Position numbers and translations under genes: made by a program | Source: Mycobacterium sp. UM_WGJ | Lineage (GTDB): Bacteria > Actinomycetota > Actinomycetes > Mycobacteriales > Mycobacteriaceae | NCBI RefSeq assembly: GCF_000455125.1 | Contig: NZ_AUWR01000012.1 | Coordinates: 1 to 64,000 of the forward strand | Direction of reading: 5' to 3' | Length of the DNA stretch: 64,000 nucleotides | The notes under the pieces: model-generated | The model's input: only the letters and a program-made list of their open reading frames with translations | Database searches by the model: none | Told to the model about the DNA's origin: nothing | Shown: one piece after another, positions 19,242 through 28,645 of the stretch | How positions within the stretch are numbered: the stretch's first letter is position 1 | Layout: each line of letters opens with the position of its first letter

Positions 19242-19247
19242 TAGTCT
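19242..19247 (+). promoter_or_regulatory. -10 hexamer TAGTCT for the Z-prenyl diphosphate synthase
   Basis: TAGTCT ends 9 nt before GTG 19256, matching a leaderless start at that codon rather than TTG 19229. Confidence 0.55.
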
Positions 19248-19255
19248 GGGTTTTT

Positions 19256-20056
19256 GTGGCAATCATCCCGGCGCGCTTGAAGGAGCCGCTGTACCGGATC
19301 TACGAACTGCGCCTCCGGCAGGGCCTGGCGGCGTCGCGGTCCAATCTGCCCCGCCACATCGCCGTCCTCTGCGACGGCAACCGGCGGTGGGCGCGCGATG
19401 CCGGCTACCGCGACGTCAGCTACGGCTACCGGATGGGCGCGGCCAAGATCGCCGAGATGCTGCGCTGGTGCGCCGACGCGGGCATCGAGATGGCCACCGT
19501 CTACCTGCTGTCCACCGAGAACCTGCAGCGCGACCCCGCCGAACTGGCTGCGCTCATCGAGATCATCACCGACGTGGTGGAGGAGATCTGCGCGCCCGCG
19601 AACCGATGGAGCGTACGCACCGTCGGCGACCTGGCGCTGCTGGGCGAAGAACCAGCTCGTCGACTGCGTGAGGCCGTAGAGAGCACCGCGTGCAACGACG
19701 GCGGTGCCTCGCGTCTGCACGTCAATGTCGCCGTGGGCTACGGCGGCCGGCAGGAGATCGTCGACGCGGTGCGTGGCCTGCTCGGCAAGCAGCTGGCCAA
19801 CGGCGCCACGGCCGAGGAACTCGTGGACGCGGTGACTGTCGAGGGCATCTCGGAAAACCTCTACACCTCGGGCCAGCCCGACCCGGACCTGGTGATCCGC
19901 ACCTCCGGGGAACAGCGGCTGTCCGGCTTCCTGCTGTGGCAGAGCGCCTACTCGGAGATGTGGTTCACTGAGGCGCACTGGCCGGCGTTTCGCCGGGTCG
20001 ACTTCCTGCGAGCGCTGCGCGACTACAGCGTGCGGCACCGGAGATTTGGACAGTAG
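19256..20056 (+). CDS. Short-chain Z-isoprenyl diphosphate synthase (Z-FPP synthase type)
   Basis: This 266-aa cis-prenyltransferase adds isopentenyl units to an allylic diphosphate. M. tuberculosis Rv1086, to which it is nearly collinear, makes omega,E,Z-farnesyl diphosphate, the precursor of decaprenyl phosphate for arabinogalactan. The catalytic Asp is Asp40 in LCDGNRRW. Diphosphate-binding [11 protein letters not shown] and WFTEAHWP are intact. GTG 19256 aligns with the M. tuberculosis N-terminus and is preceded by a TAGTCT hexamer. The next gene starts 7 nt after its stop, so the two are probably cotranscribed. Confidence 0.92.
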   Translation: MAIIPARLKEPLYRIYELRLRQGLAASRSNLPRHIAVLCDGNRRWARDAGYRDVSYGYRMGAAKIAEMLRWCADAGIEMATVYLLSTENLQRDPAELAALIEIITDVVEEICAPANRWSVRTVGDLALLGEEPARRLREAVESTACNDGGASRLHVNVAVGYGGRQEIVDAVRGLLGKQLANGATAEELVDAVTVEGISENLYTSGQPDPDLVIRTSGEQRLSGFLLWQSAYSEMWFTEAHWPAFRRVDFLRALRDYSVRHRRFGQ

Positions 20057-20062
20057 CGAGCC

Positions 20063-21430
20063 GTGGTTGTGTTATCGGCGCTGGTCTTCACCCTGAGTTG
20101 GTGGCTCGGGATGTATCTGTTGGCGCGCGACCCGCGCAAACCGGTGCTGGTGCTGGCCGCGGTCGGGTTGTGCGGCTTTGCTGCCGTGGTGGCCGCCGAC
20201 GCGATCCGTGCGGTGTGGCATCCGGTGCTGCTCGGGCGGGTAGAGATCTACCTGGCGGTGGTTCCCGGGGTGGCCTGGTTCGCGGTGCTGTTGGAGCTGG
20301 CCCGGCCGTGTGATCGCTGGACCGGCCGCGCGCGCGACGTGACGTTCATCGGCGTGGTTGCGGCTGCGGCACTGATCGGAGCGACCTGGGCCGGCAGCGT
20401 CGAAGGCCCGCCGGGGCCCGGTCACTGGCTGCTGTTCGTGGTGATCTCGGTGTCGACCTTGGCGGCGATGGTCAAGGCACTGATCCGACCCGCGCAGCCC
20501 GGTTCGGTGCTGGGGGTGGCTGCGGTCGCGACGCTGTTCTTCGCCTTGGCCAATGCGATCTTGATCATCCCGCTGGGCGTGGTGCCCAGTGGGATCGCAC
20601 TGGCCAGCACCGGTGTCGACGTGCTGCTGCTGGGCCTGGCGGTGGCGCTCTGGGACGCCTTCGACGAGGGGCAGGCACTGCGGCTGGACATGCTGCGGTC
20701 GTTTCTTGCCTGCGTCGCGATGGCGGCATTGCTGGGTGGGCAGGCGCTGATCGGTTTGTGGTTGACCCGGCCCGAGCCAGTGGCGCAGACCGCGCTGACG
20801 GTGCTGCTGTTCACCACGATCGCGGTGGGGATCGAGGTCCAGGTGTTCGTCGATCGGCTGGCCGGGTTGTGGGACCGGCTGGCGTTTTGGCGCTCCCCGG
20901 CGTTGCGCGCCGATCGCGCGGTGTTGCGCGGCACCGAGGCGGCGCTGGCCCTGCGCTCGACCGGCCCGCTCGATGAGCTCGATGAGGAGACCTTCGTCCG
21001 GCTGACCCGCCGGGCGTTGGGGCATTACGGGGACCTGTCGAAGCTTGTCGCCAGCCCCTTGACCGCGTTACCGGTCATCGACGAGCGATTGGCCGCCCGC
21101 GGCGCGCCCGATGCGCCGCTGGAACGAGCCAACGAACTCAAGGCTCTGCTGGCCGACCGGATCGCCGCGCTAAAGCCGCGTGACTGCGGCGAGTTCGGCA
21201 CCACCGAACAGTGGCGGCACTACAACGCCCTGTATTTCCCTTACGTGGTCGGTGTGCGTGCCTACGCGCAGAACGCCACCGCGGCCGGACTGGACCCCAC
21301 CGCCCGCCAGGCCTGGCAGTGGCTGGTCACCGAGGTGCCGCAGCGTTCGCTGCACAACTGGCAGAACGCCGGGGCCCGGGTGATCGCCGCCGACCTGCGC
21401 GGCCGGATGACGGTGTCGCCGGCTCTCTGA
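20063..21430 (+). CDS. Polytopic membrane protein with C-terminal cytoplasmic domain
   Basis: This 455-aa protein has about eight hydrophobic segments in residues 1-265 and a soluble C-terminal half. That half contains [21 protein letters not shown] and, later, [19 protein letters not shown], which look like a conserved helical domain. I do not recognise a named family with certainty. The N-terminal layout resembles the membrane-sensor halves of some actinobacterial regulators. It begins at GTG 20063, 7 nt after the prenyl synthase stop. M. tuberculosis has PE_PGRS genes at the corresponding place. Confidence 0.75.
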   Translation: MVVLSALVFTLSWWLGMYLLARDPRKPVLVLAAVGLCGFAAVVAADAIRAVWHPVLLGRVEIYLAVVPGVAWFAVLLELARPCDRWTGRARDVTFIGVVAAAALIGATWAGSVEGPPGPGHWLLFVVISVSTLAAMVKALIRPAQPGSVLGVAAVATLFFALANAILIIPLGVVPSGIALASTGVDVLLLGLAVALWDAFDEGQALRLDMLRSFLACVAMAALLGGQALIGLWLTRPEPVAQTALTVLLFTTIAVGIEVQVFVDRLAGLWDRLAFWRSPALRADRAVLRGTEAALALRSTGPLDELDEETFVRLTRRALGHYGDLSKLVASPLTALPVIDERLAARGAPDAPLERANELKALLADRIAALKPRDCGEFGTTEQWRHYNALYFPYVVGVRAYAQNATAAGLDPTARQAWQWLVTEVPQRSLHNWQNAGARVIAADLRGRMTVSPAL

Positions 21431-21528
21431 CCTGCGTTTGGCAGTGCTTGGCAGTGCCACGGGTCGATGTGGCAGCGGTTGCGCCGGAAGGTCGAGGGTG
21501 TCCGCACCACACCCGAAGGGATTTCCTC

Positions 21529-21936
21529 ATGACCGCCATCACCACCCCGGTCTTGTCCGACTCGACCGACTCGTTGTTGCGCTTCGCGCTTCGCGCCGAC
21601 GCCGCCGTCACCGGAACCATCGGCTTGGCCGGTGTGTTCGCCGCTCGCCCCATGGCAGCCCTGGAGGGCCTCACAGTGGCTCACGAATACGCGTTGGCCG
21701 CCTTCTGCATCCTCTATGGCGTCGTGGTCTATTTCCTGTCCGCGCTGCCGGACCTGCGTCGCGCCGGTATCGGCGTGATCGCCGCCAATGTGGCATGCAC
21801 CATTGCCGCTATCGGAGTGGTCGAGGCCGGCGTGCTGCCGCTGACCGGAATCGGCGTGGTGGCGATGCTGGCGAGCGCGGTCTACACGGCGTTCTTCGCG
21901 GCGATGCAGTACCGCGGGCTGCGCCGCCTGGGCTGA
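21529..21936 (+). CDS. Small four-helix membrane protein
   Basis: This 135-aa protein has four hydrophobic segments with short loops and few charges. A GAAGGG ribosome site lies 10 nt before ATG 21529. The frame is open for about 100 codons upstream but those overlap the preceding gene in another frame. The layout resembles small DoxX-like or integral-membrane proteins of mycobacteria, but no motif names a function. It stands alone between the larger membrane protein and the secreted DUF732 protein. Confidence 0.75.
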   Translation: MTAITTPVLSDSTDSLLRFALRADAAVTGTIGLAGVFAARPMAALEGLTVAHEYALAAFCILYGVVVYFLSALPDLRRAGIGVIAANVACTIAAIGVVEAGVLPLTGIGVVAMLASAVYTAFFAAMQYRGLRRLG

Positions 21937-21976
21937 GACGCAGCCCACTCAACGTGTCGCCGCGGCCGTCACCGTC

Positions 21977-21982
21977 TACAGT
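21977..21982 (+). promoter_or_regulatory. -10 hexamer TACAGT for the DUF732 gene
   Basis: TACAGT ends 9 nt before ATG 21991; no Shine-Dalgarno is present. Confidence 0.5.
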
Positions 21983-21990
21983 TCTGTCCC

Positions 21991-22557
21991 ATGAAGTGGC
22001 GGCTGGCGGCGACAACGCTGATCCCCGGAATCCTGATCTACGCCGCGGCGCCGGCACAGGCCGACGAGAAGAGCTACCTCAGTTACCTTGAGTCGCACGG
22101 CTTCAAGTATCAGAACAGTCCCGGGCTGACCACCCCGTCCGGTGCGGTGCAGTTCGGCAAGATCATCTGCGAGAACCTGCGGAAGGGTCGCCCGGCCAAG
22201 GACCGGTTCGGCACGAAGGTTGTCGACGGTGTCACCAAGGTCATGATCGACGGGGCGCAACGCGAAATGTGCCCGGACACCTTGGCGCCCGCCGCCAACC
22301 CGACGCCGGCCGTGCCGCCGCCGGGTGCCGGCGAACCGCCGCCGCCAGGGTCTGAGGTTCCGCCGCCGGCCGACCCGCCACCTCCGGGTTTCCCACCGCC
22401 GCCGGACTTCCCGCCGCCGCCCGGTTTCCCGCCCCCTCCGGGTTTCCTACCGCCGCCCGAGCCCGGACCCGCACCCGCAGGCGAGCTGCCACCACCGCCG
22501 GCGGAGCCGGCGCCCCCGCCAGGGCAGCCGCAGCCGGGCACCGCTACGCAGCCCTAG
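21991..22557 (+). CDS. Secreted DUF732 protein with proline-rich tail
   Basis: This 188-aa protein has a signal peptide (about residues 1-24, cleavage after AQA). A DUF732 domain follows with YLSYLESHGF and the two conserved cysteines in IICENLR and REMCPD, probably disulfide bonded. The C-terminal half is almost pure Pro/Gly/Glu with PPPPGF-type units and is probably unstructured and surface exposed. DUF732 proteins are abundant mycobacterial exported proteins of unknown function. The gene is convergent with coaA. Confidence 0.85.
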   Translation: MKWRLAATTLIPGILIYAAAPAQADEKSYLSYLESHGFKYQNSPGLTTPSGAVQFGKIICENLRKGRPAKDRFGTKVVDGVTKVMIDGAQREMCPDTLAPAANPTPAVPPPGAGEPPPPGSEVPPPADPPPPGFPPPPDFPPPPGFPPPPGFLPPPEPGPAPAGELPPPPAEPAPPPGQPQPGTATQP

Positions 22558-22594
22558 CGTTGCGCAGACGGCGGGGACCCGCTGCGCCCGCTAG

Positions 22595-23542
22595 CTAGAG
22601 CTTGCGCAGCCGCAGCTTGTTGATGGAGTGATCGGCGTCCTTGCGCAGCACCAGGGTCGCTCGCGGCCGGGTGGGCAGGATGTTCTCGATCAGATTGGGC
22701 CGGTTGATCGAACGCCAGATGTCGCGCGCGGCAGCCACCGCCTGCTGGTCGTTCAGGGCCGCGTAGTGGTGGAAGTGCGAGTCGGGGTTGGCGAACGAGG
22801 TGGAACGCATCGCCAGGAAGCGCGAGACATACCAGTGTTCGATGTCCTCCACCCGGGCGTCGACGTACAGCGAGAAGTCGAACAGATCAGAGATCATCAG
22901 CGTCGGCCCGGTCTGCAGCACGTTGAGACCTTCGAGGATCAAGATGTCGGGGTGGCGGACCACCTGCTTGGCGCTGGGCACGATGTCGTAACTCATGTGT
23001 GAGTAGACCGGCGCGCACACGTAGTCGGCACCGGACTTCACCGAGGTGACAAACCGCATCAGTGCGCGGCGGTTGTAGCTTTCCGGGAACCCCTTGCGGT
23101 GCATCAGGTTCCGGCGCTGCAACTCGTGATTGGGGTAGAGGAATCCATCGGTGGTGACCAGGTCCACCCGCGGGTGGTGGTCCCAGCGCGCCAGCAGCGC
23201 CTGCAACACACGGGCCGTCGTCGACTTACCCACCGCCACGCTGCCCGCCACCCCGATGACGAAGGGCACCGGCCGATCGGGATTCTGGTCGTTCTCGGCG
23301 CCCAGGAATTCCGCGGTGGCGGCGAAGAGCTGTTGGCGGGCCGCGACCTGCAGGTGCAACAGACGCGCGAGGGGCAGATAGACCTCTTCGACCTCCAGCA
23401 GGTCGACCTGCTCGCCGAGGCCGCGCAGTGCGACGACTTCTTCTTCGGTGAGCGGCATCGGCGTAGACATACGCAGTGTCCGCCATTGACGTCGGTCGAA
23501 CTCCACGTAGGGAGTCGGCTCGCTAAGCCGCCGCATGACCAT
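22595..23542 (-). CDS. coaA: Pantothenate kinase type I
   Basis: This 315-aa P-loop kinase phosphorylates pantothenate, the first committed step to coenzyme A, and is normally feedback-inhibited by CoA. The P-loop is [12 protein letters not shown] near residue 100, followed by [12 protein letters not shown] and the conserved [10 protein letters not shown] segment. It is collinear with M. tuberculosis Rv1092c. ATG 23542 or ATG 23536 may start translation. It is divergent from the DUF885 gene. Confidence 0.95.
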   Translation of the reverse strand: MVMRRLSEPTPYVEFDRRQWRTLRMSTPMPLTEEEVVALRGLGEQVDLLEVEEVYLPLARLLHLQVAARQQLFAATAEFLGAENDQNPDRPVPFVIGVAGSVAVGKSTTARVLQALLARWDHHPRVDLVTTDGFLYPNHELQRRNLMHRKGFPESYNRRALMRFVTSVKSGADYVCAPVYSHMSYDIVPSAKQVVRHPDILILEGLNVLQTGPTLMISDLFDFSLYVDARVEDIEHWYVSRFLAMRSTSFANPDSHFHHYAALNDQQAVAAARDIWRSINRPNLIENILPTRPRATLVLRKDADHSINKLRLRKL

Positions 23543-23567
23543 ACAGTCTTGCAGGAGCCGCGACGGT

Positions 23568-23573
23568 TAGCCT
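23568..23573 (+). promoter_or_regulatory. -10 hexamer TAGCCT for the DUF885 gene
   Basis: TAGCCT ends 9 nt before ATG 23582, consistent with a leaderless mRNA. Confidence 0.5.
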
Positions 23574-23581
23574 GATCGGGT

Positions 23582-24805
23582 ATGGAGCCCGCCGAATTGA
23601 TCCGTGAGTACCTGTTGCTCGGTCTGCGCTTTGACCGCATCGAGCAGGGTTACGTCGACGCCTTCACCGGCGACCCCGAGCTGCAGCGGCTTGTCGCGAA
23701 CGAGCCGAGGCCCAACCCGTCCGACCTGGCCCGCCAGGCCGAGAAACTGGTCGCGGCACTGCCCGGCGGTCTCGATCCGGCGCGCGCCGAGTACCTGCGG
23801 GTGCATCTGCGGGCGCTGGCGTGCGCCGGGCGCAAGTTCGCCGGGGAGCAGGTCGGCTTCGTCGAAGAGGTGCGCGACTACTTCGACGTCGACATCGTCA
23901 AGGGCGACACCGACCGTTATCGCCACGCCCACGCCCGGCTGGATGAAGCGCTGGGCGGCACAGGCCCGCTGGCCGAGCGGATGGCCGCGCACCGGCGGGC
24001 CGAGGAGATTCCGCCGGAGCGGTTGGAAGCGGCCATCCACGCCTTCTCCTCGGCACTGCGCGACCGGGTGCGGGTGGACTTCCCGCTGCCGGAGTCCGAG
24101 ACCATCACCTACGAGGTGGTCACCGACAAGCCGTGGTCGGGATTCAACTACTACCGCGGCGACTACCGCTCCACGGTGGCGGTCAACGCAGATCTCAAAC
24201 AGTTGACGTCGAACCTGCCGCGGCTGGTGGCCCACGAGTCCTACCCGGGCCATCACACCGAGCACTGCCGTAAAGAGGCCGGACTGGTCGAGCAGCTCGG
24301 CCAGGCCGAGCAGACCATCTTCCTGGTCAACACTCCGCAGTGCCTGATGGCCGAGGGCCTGGCCGACTTGGCGCTATATGCCGCGGTCGGGCCGGGCTGG
24401 GGTACTTGGGCCGCCGAGATCTACGCCGACCTCGGTCTGCAGTTCGACGGTGTGCGGGCTGAAGCAATCTCCGAGGCGGCCGCGGCGCTGGCCGACGTCC
24501 GCCAGGATGCGGCGCTGATGCTGCATGACGAGCATCGCGATGCCGACGAGGTGGCCGACTACCTGCGCCGGTGGTTGCTGGTCACCGATGACCGGGCCCG
24601 CCAGACGCTGCGGTTCCTGTCCTCGCCGCTGTGGCGGGCCTACACCTCGACCTACGTGGAGGGCTACCGGCTGCTGCGGGGCTGGCTGGACGCCGCGCCC
24701 CCCGGGGTGAGCCTCACCGAGCGGTTCCGCCGGCTGCTCGACGAACCGTTGACCCCGTCGGCGTTGCGAGCCGACGGCGCCCCGGAGACCGGGCGGGGCG
24801 GGTGA
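23582..24805 (+). CDS. DUF885 family putative metallopeptidase
   Basis: This 407-aa protein carries the motif HESYPGHHTEH near residues 219-229. It is an HExxPGH-like zinc-binding signature of the DUF885 family, with a downstream acidic residue in the segment LMAEGLADLALY as the likely third ligand. Members are predicted zinc peptidases of cytoplasmic or exported type; no signal peptide is visible here. Substrate is unknown. I do not recall this gene at the M. tuberculosis locus. It starts at ATG 23582 directly downstream of a TANNNT hexamer and is followed by glyA. Confidence 0.8.
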   Translation: MEPAELIREYLLLGLRFDRIEQGYVDAFTGDPELQRLVANEPRPNPSDLARQAEKLVAALPGGLDPARAEYLRVHLRALACAGRKFAGEQVGFVEEVRDYFDVDIVKGDTDRYRHAHARLDEALGGTGPLAERMAAHRRAEEIPPERLEAAIHAFSSALRDRVRVDFPLPESETITYEVVTDKPWSGFNYYRGDYRSTVAVNADLKQLTSNLPRLVAHESYPGHHTEHCRKEAGLVEQLGQAEQTIFLVNTPQCLMAEGLADLALYAAVGPGWGTWAAEIYADLGLQFDGVRAEAISEAAAALADVRQDAALMLHDEHRDADEVADYLRRWLLVTDDRARQTLRFLSSPLWRAYTSTYVEGYRLLRGWLDAAPPGVSLTERFRRLLDEPLTPSALRADGAPETGRGG

Positions 24806-24924
24806 GTGTGCGGTTTTACACAGCGGACCTCGTGATTTGCGGATAAATCCGCACAGTCGGCGCCAGGGGAGTGATGGCTGGCCTGCGGCAATCGAGTGAA
24901 GTTCCGCGTGCCAAACTGGAGGGC

Positions 24925-26235
24925 GTGACTGCCGCACCGAACACCCGCCCCGCGTCCACCATGTCGACCTCGCTGGCCGAACTCGACCCCGACATCGCCG
25001 AGCTGCTCGGCAAGGAACTGGGCCGTCAGCGCGACACGCTGGAGATGATCGCCTCGGAGAACTTCGTGCCGCGGGCGGTACTGCAGGCACAGGGCAGTGT
25101 GTTGACCAACAAGTACGCCGAGGGCCTGCCGGGCCGGCGCTACTACGGCGGGTGCGAGCACGTCGACGTGGTGGAGAACATCGCCCGTGACCGCGCCAAG
25201 GAGCTGTTCGGTGCCGAGTTCGTCAACGTCCAGCCGCACTCGGGTGCCCAGGCCAACGCCGCGGTGCTGCAGGCGCTGATGGAGCCCGGTGATCGGCTGT
25301 TGGGCCTGGATCTGGCCAACGGGGGACACCTGACCCACGGGATGCGGCTGAACTTCTCCGGCAAGCTCTACGAGAACGCCTTCTACGGCGTCGACCCTGT
25401 CACTCACCGCGTCGACATGGACGTGGTGCGCGCCCAGGCGCTGGAGTTCAAGCCGAAGGTGATCATCGCTGGCTGGTCGGCCTACCCGCGTGTCCTCGAC
25501 TTCGCGGCGTTCCGGTCCATCGCCGACGAGGTCGGCGCGACGCTGTGGGTGGACATGGCGCACTTCGCCGGGCTGGTGGCCGCGGGGCTGCACCCGTCGC
25601 CGGTGCCGCACGCCCAGGTGGTGTCGACCACCGTGCACAAGACACTCGGCGGCCCGCGGTCCGGTCTGATCGTCGGCAAGAAGGAATTCGCCAAGCAGAT
25701 CAACTCGGCGGTCTTCCCGGGACAGCAGGGCGGCCCGCTGATGCACGTCATCGCCGCCAAGGCCGTCGCGCTGAAGATCGCCGGCACGGCCGAGTTCGCC
25801 GAGCGTCAGCAGCGGGTGCTCTCCGGCGCGAAGATCATCGCCGAGCGGCTGCTGGCCGCCGACGTGGCCAAGGCCGGAGTCTCGGTGGTCAGCGGAGGTA
25901 CCGACGTGCACCTGGTGCTCGTCGACCTGCGCGACTCACCGCTGGACGGCCAGATGGCCGAGGACCTGCTGCACGAGGTCGGTATCACCGTGAACCGCAA
26001 CGCGGTCCCGAACGACCCGCGGCCGCCGATGGTCACCTCCGGGCTTCGGGTGGGGACCCCGGCGCTGGCCTCCCGTGGTTTCGGCGACGCCGAGTTCACC
26101 GAGGTCGCCGACGTGATCGCCACCGCGCTGGCGGCCGGTTCGGCCGCTGACGTGCCGGCGCTGCGAGCTCGGGTTGCCAAGCTGGCGCAGGATTTCCCGC
26201 TGTACGAGGGCCTGGAGGACTGGAAGCTCGCCTGA
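24925..26235 (+). CDS. glyA: Serine hydroxymethyltransferase
   Basis: This PLP enzyme interconverts serine and glycine with transfer of the one-carbon unit to tetrahydrofolate. The PLP lysine lies in [10 protein letters not shown], and [22 protein letters not shown] and [12 protein letters not shown] are intact family blocks. Similarity to M. tuberculosis GlyA1 begins at ATG 24961 (424 aa). GTG 24925 would add 12 residues and has a -10-like CAAACT ending 8 nt upstream, whereas 24961 has no ribosome site. The start therefore stays open. The 24806-24924 interval shows no other gene or riboswitch I can support. Confidence 0.93.
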   Translation: MTAAPNTRPASTMSTSLAELDPDIAELLGKELGRQRDTLEMIASENFVPRAVLQAQGSVLTNKYAEGLPGRRYYGGCEHVDVVENIARDRAKELFGAEFVNVQPHSGAQANAAVLQALMEPGDRLLGLDLANGGHLTHGMRLNFSGKLYENAFYGVDPVTHRVDMDVVRAQALEFKPKVIIAGWSAYPRVLDFAAFRSIADEVGATLWVDMAHFAGLVAAGLHPSPVPHAQVVSTTVHKTLGGPRSGLIVGKKEFAKQINSAVFPGQQGGPLMHVIAAKAVALKIAGTAEFAERQQRVLSGAKIIAERLLAADVAKAGVSVVSGGTDVHLVLVDLRDSPLDGQMAEDLLHEVGITVNRNAVPNDPRPPMVTSGLRVGTPALASRGFGDAEFTEVADVIATALAAGSAADVPALRARVAKLAQDFPLYEGLEDWKLA

Positions 26236-26259
26236 TCCGGGAACACGCCGCACCCCGAG

Positions 26260-26290
26260 TTGACAGGATAGTGTGAATTCGGGTTACAGT
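26260..26290 (+). promoter_or_regulatory. Promoter of desA2 (TTGACA ... TACAGT)
   Basis: TTGACA (26260-26265) and TACAGT (26285-26290) are 19 nt apart. The hexamer ends 8 nt before ATG 26298, so a strong leaderless promoter is likely. Confidence 0.65.
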
Positions 26291-26297
26291 TACTTTC

Positions 26298-27125
26298 ATG
26301 GCTGAACGTCCCGTTGCTAATGCACTGATCCGCGAGTTGGAACCGGTGGTTGACGCGAACTTGGTCCGCCACATCGACACGGTGGACCCGTGGTACGCGC
26401 ACGACTTCGTCCCGTTCGAGCAGGGCCAGAACTTCGCGTTTCTCGGCGGCAAGGACTGGGACCCGTCGCAGGTCACGCTGCCCAAGGTGATCACCGACGC
26501 CTGCGAGATCCTGCTTGTCGAGAAGGACAGCCTGGCCGGCTACCACCGTGAGCTGGTCGAGCACTTCATCCTCGAGGACAAGTGGGGACGCTGGATCGGC
26601 CGGTGGACCGCTGAGGAGCACCTGCACGCCATCGCGCTGCGTGAGTACCTCATCGTGACCCGGGAGATCGACCCCGATGAGAACGAGCGGGTGCGCATGG
26701 AGCACGTGCAGAAGGGCTACCGCGCCGACCGTTACAGCCAGGTCGAGACGCTGGTGTTCATGGCCTTCTACGAGCGTGCCTGCGCCGAGTTCTGCCGCAA
26801 TCTGGCCGACAAGACCGAGGAGCCGGTGCTCAAGGGTCTGATCGGCCGGATTGCCGGTGACGAGGAGCGCCACGAGGAGTTCTTCGCAAATCTGGTCGCG
26901 CACTGCCTGGACTACGTGCACGACGAGACGGTGGCCGCGATCGTCGCCCGGTCCGCCGAGCTCAAGGTCGTCGGCGCCGACATCGATGCCTACGCCGACC
27001 GGCAGGCCGCAATCGCCGAGGCCGGCATCTTCGGACCCGACCAGTTGCGTCGGGTGATCTCCGACCGAATCAGCGCTTGGGGCTTGGCCGCCAACCCCGA
27101 TCTGAAGCCGTTCGTCATCGGCTGA
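26298..27125 (+). CDS. desA2: Acyl-ACP desaturase DesA2
   Basis: This 275-aa protein of the ferritin-like stearoyl-ACP desaturase family introduces double bonds into acyl chains, probably mycolic acid precursors. Iron or manganese ligands are visible in WTAEEHLHA and DEERHEEF, two ExxH-type helices. It is collinear with M. tuberculosis Rv1094, an essential gene whose activity is less certain than that of plant homologs. It has its own strong promoter and probably a leaderless mRNA. Confidence 0.93.
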   Translation: MAERPVANALIRELEPVVDANLVRHIDTVDPWYAHDFVPFEQGQNFAFLGGKDWDPSQVTLPKVITDACEILLVEKDSLAGYHRELVEHFILEDKWGRWIGRWTAEEHLHAIALREYLIVTREIDPDENERVRMEHVQKGYRADRYSQVETLVFMAFYERACAEFCRNLADKTEEPVLKGLIGRIAGDEERHEEFFANLVAHCLDYVHDETVAAIVARSAELKVVGADIDAYADRQAAIAEAGIFGPDQLRRVISDRISAWGLAANPDLKPFVIG

Positions 27126-27167
27126 GAACTCCGGCGCGCCTGCGCAGCGCGCACGCGCCGACGGGGG

Positions 27168-27173
27168 TACCGT
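27168..27173 (+). promoter_or_regulatory. -10 hexamer TACCGT for phoAT-phoH2
   Basis: TACCGT ends 9 nt before ATG 27182, the start of the small ORF that overlaps phoH2. Confidence 0.5.
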
Positions 27174-27181
27174 CGCAATCG

Positions 27182-27325
27182 ATGGCTAGCCACACGCTTC
27201 GCTGTCTCATCGGCACCACCGGTCGTGATTACGACAGGACCGGCCCCGGTTCTGTGCCGTGCCCCCCGTCGAAATGTTCGCGCGGGGTCGCGCGTGCCCT
27301 CACCGCTGGAGCGCTTAGTGCCTGA
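27182..27325 (+). CDS. phoAT: Small PhoAT-type antitoxin candidate upstream of phoH2
   Basis: This 47-aa ORF begins at ATG 27182 and ends at TGA 27325, overlapping the GTG start of phoH2 by 8 nt. A TANNNT hexamer ends 9 nt before it, so it is probably translated from the 5' end of the mRNA. In mycobacteria PhoH2 is known to be coded with a small upstream protein, PhoAT, that offsets its toxicity; this ORF occupies that position. The sequence is basic with [10 protein letters not shown] in its N-terminal half. No database check was possible, so identity rests on position and overlap. Confidence 0.6.
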   Translation: MASHTLRCLIGTTGRDYDRTGPGSVPCPPSKCSRGVARALTAGALSA

Positions 27326-28625
27326 AATCCGGACGTACGTGCTCGACACCTCCGTGCTGCTGTCGGACCCGTGGGCTTGCACCCGGTTCGCCGAACACGA
27401 GGTTGTCGTCCCACTGGTGGTAATCAGCGAGTTGGAGGCCAAGCGCCACCACCATGAGCTCGGCTGGTTCGCCCGCCAGGCGCTACGCATTTTCGACGAC
27501 ATGCGGCTAGAACATGGGCGGCTTGATCAGCCCATTCCCGTTGGGACGCAGGGCGGTACGTTGCACGTCGAGCTCAATCACAGCGATCCCGCGGTGTTGC
27601 CGACCGGGTTCCGCACCGACAGCAACGACTCCCGGATCCTGACCTGCGCGGCCAACTTGGCGGCCGAGGGGCGCCGGGTCACGTTGGTGAGCAAGGACAT
27701 TCCGCTGCGGGTCAAGGCCGCCGCGCTGGGCCTGGCCGCCGACGAGTACCACGCCCAGGACGTCATCGTCTCCGGCTGGACCGGGATGGACGAGGTCGAG
27801 GCGTCTGTCGAGGACGTCGACGCGCTGTTCGACGACGGTGAGATCGACTTGGCTGTGGCTCGGGATCTGCCTTGCCACACCGGAATCCGGCTTCTCGCTG
27901 GTAGCTCGCATGCTCTGGGCCGGGTCAATGCCGCCAAGCGGGTGCAGCTGGTGCGTGGCGACCGGGAGGCGTTCGGCCTGCGCGGACGTTCCGCCGAGCA
28001 GCGGGTGGCGCTGGATCTGCTGCTCGACGAATCGGTGGGCATCGTCTCCCTGGGTGGTAAGGCCGGCACCGGCAAGTCCGCGCTGGCGCTGTGCGCCGGC
28101 CTGGAAGCCGTTCTGGAGCGGCGCACCCAGCGCAAGGTGGTGGTGTTCCGCCCGCTGTACGCCGTCGGTGGACAGGAACTGGGCTACCTGCCCGGCAGCG
28201 AGAGCGACAAGATGGGCCCCTGGGCCCAGGCGGTATTCGACACCCTCGAAGGGTTGGCCAGCCCGGCGGTGCTCGAAGAGGTGCTCTCGCGCGGCATGCT
28301 GGAGGTTCTGCCTCTGACGCACATCCGCGGCCGCTCGCTGCACGACTCGTTCGTAATCGTCGACGAAGCGCAGTCGCTGGAGCGCAACGTGCTGCTGACC
28401 GTGTTGTCGCGGCTGGGCACCGGCTCGCGGGTGGTGCTCACCCACGACGTCGCGCAGCGGGACAACCTGCGCGTCGGTCGGCACGACGGCATCGCCGCGG
28501 TGATCGAGAAGCTCAAGGGCCACCCACTGTTCGCCCACATCACCCTGACGCGCAGTGAGCGCTCGCCGATCGCCGCCCTGGTCACCGAGATGCTCGAGGA
28601 GATCAGCGGACCTGACCTGAGCTGA
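27318..28625 (+). CDS. phoH2: PhoH2: PIN-domain RNase fused to PhoH ATPase
   Basis: This 435-aa protein has an N-terminal PIN domain (about residues 5-145) with acidic metal residues in YVLDTSVLL and DSNDSRIL. The C-terminal PhoH domain has Walker A GKAGTGKS and Walker B IVDEAQS. PhoH2 proteins are ATP-dependent, sequence-specific RNA helicase/RNases in mycobacteria. GTG 27318 overlaps the small upstream ORF by 8 nt, indicating translational coupling. The longer frame to 27225 lacks domain sequence. It corresponds to M. tuberculosis Rv1095. Confidence 0.92.
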   Translation: MPEIRTYVLDTSVLLSDPWACTRFAEHEVVVPLVVISELEAKRHHHELGWFARQALRIFDDMRLEHGRLDQPIPVGTQGGTLHVELNHSDPAVLPTGFRTDSNDSRILTCAANLAAEGRRVTLVSKDIPLRVKAAALGLAADEYHAQDVIVSGWTGMDEVEASVEDVDALFDDGEIDLAVARDLPCHTGIRLLAGSSHALGRVNAAKRVQLVRGDREAFGLRGRSAEQRVALDLLLDESVGIVSLGGKAGTGKSALALCAGLEAVLERRTQRKVVVFRPLYAVGGQELGYLPGSESDKMGPWAQAVFDTLEGLASPAVLEEVLSRGMLEVLPLTHIRGRSLHDSFVIVDEAQSLERNVLLTVLSRLGTGSRVVLTHDVAQRDNLRVGRHDGIAAVIEKLKGHPLFAHITLTRSERSPIAALVTEMLEEISGPDLS

Positions 28626-28633
28626 GCCCCCGG

Positions 28634-28639
28634 TAGGCT
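28634..28639 (+). promoter_or_regulatory. -10 hexamer TAGGCT for the polysaccharide deacetylase
   Basis: TAGGCT ends 7 nt before GTG 28646, fitting a leaderless start. Confidence 0.5.
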
Positions 28640-28645
28640 GCCGGG

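Noticed and set aside
21211-21528. Upstream extension of the small membrane protein gene
   Set aside because: The extra 106 codons overlap the preceding membrane protein in another frame and are Arg-rich; a ribosome site precedes ATG 21529.
24806-24924. Possible glycine riboswitch upstream of glyA
   Set aside because: The interval is short and shows no tandem aptamer core; a covariance search with the glycine riboswitch model would settle it.
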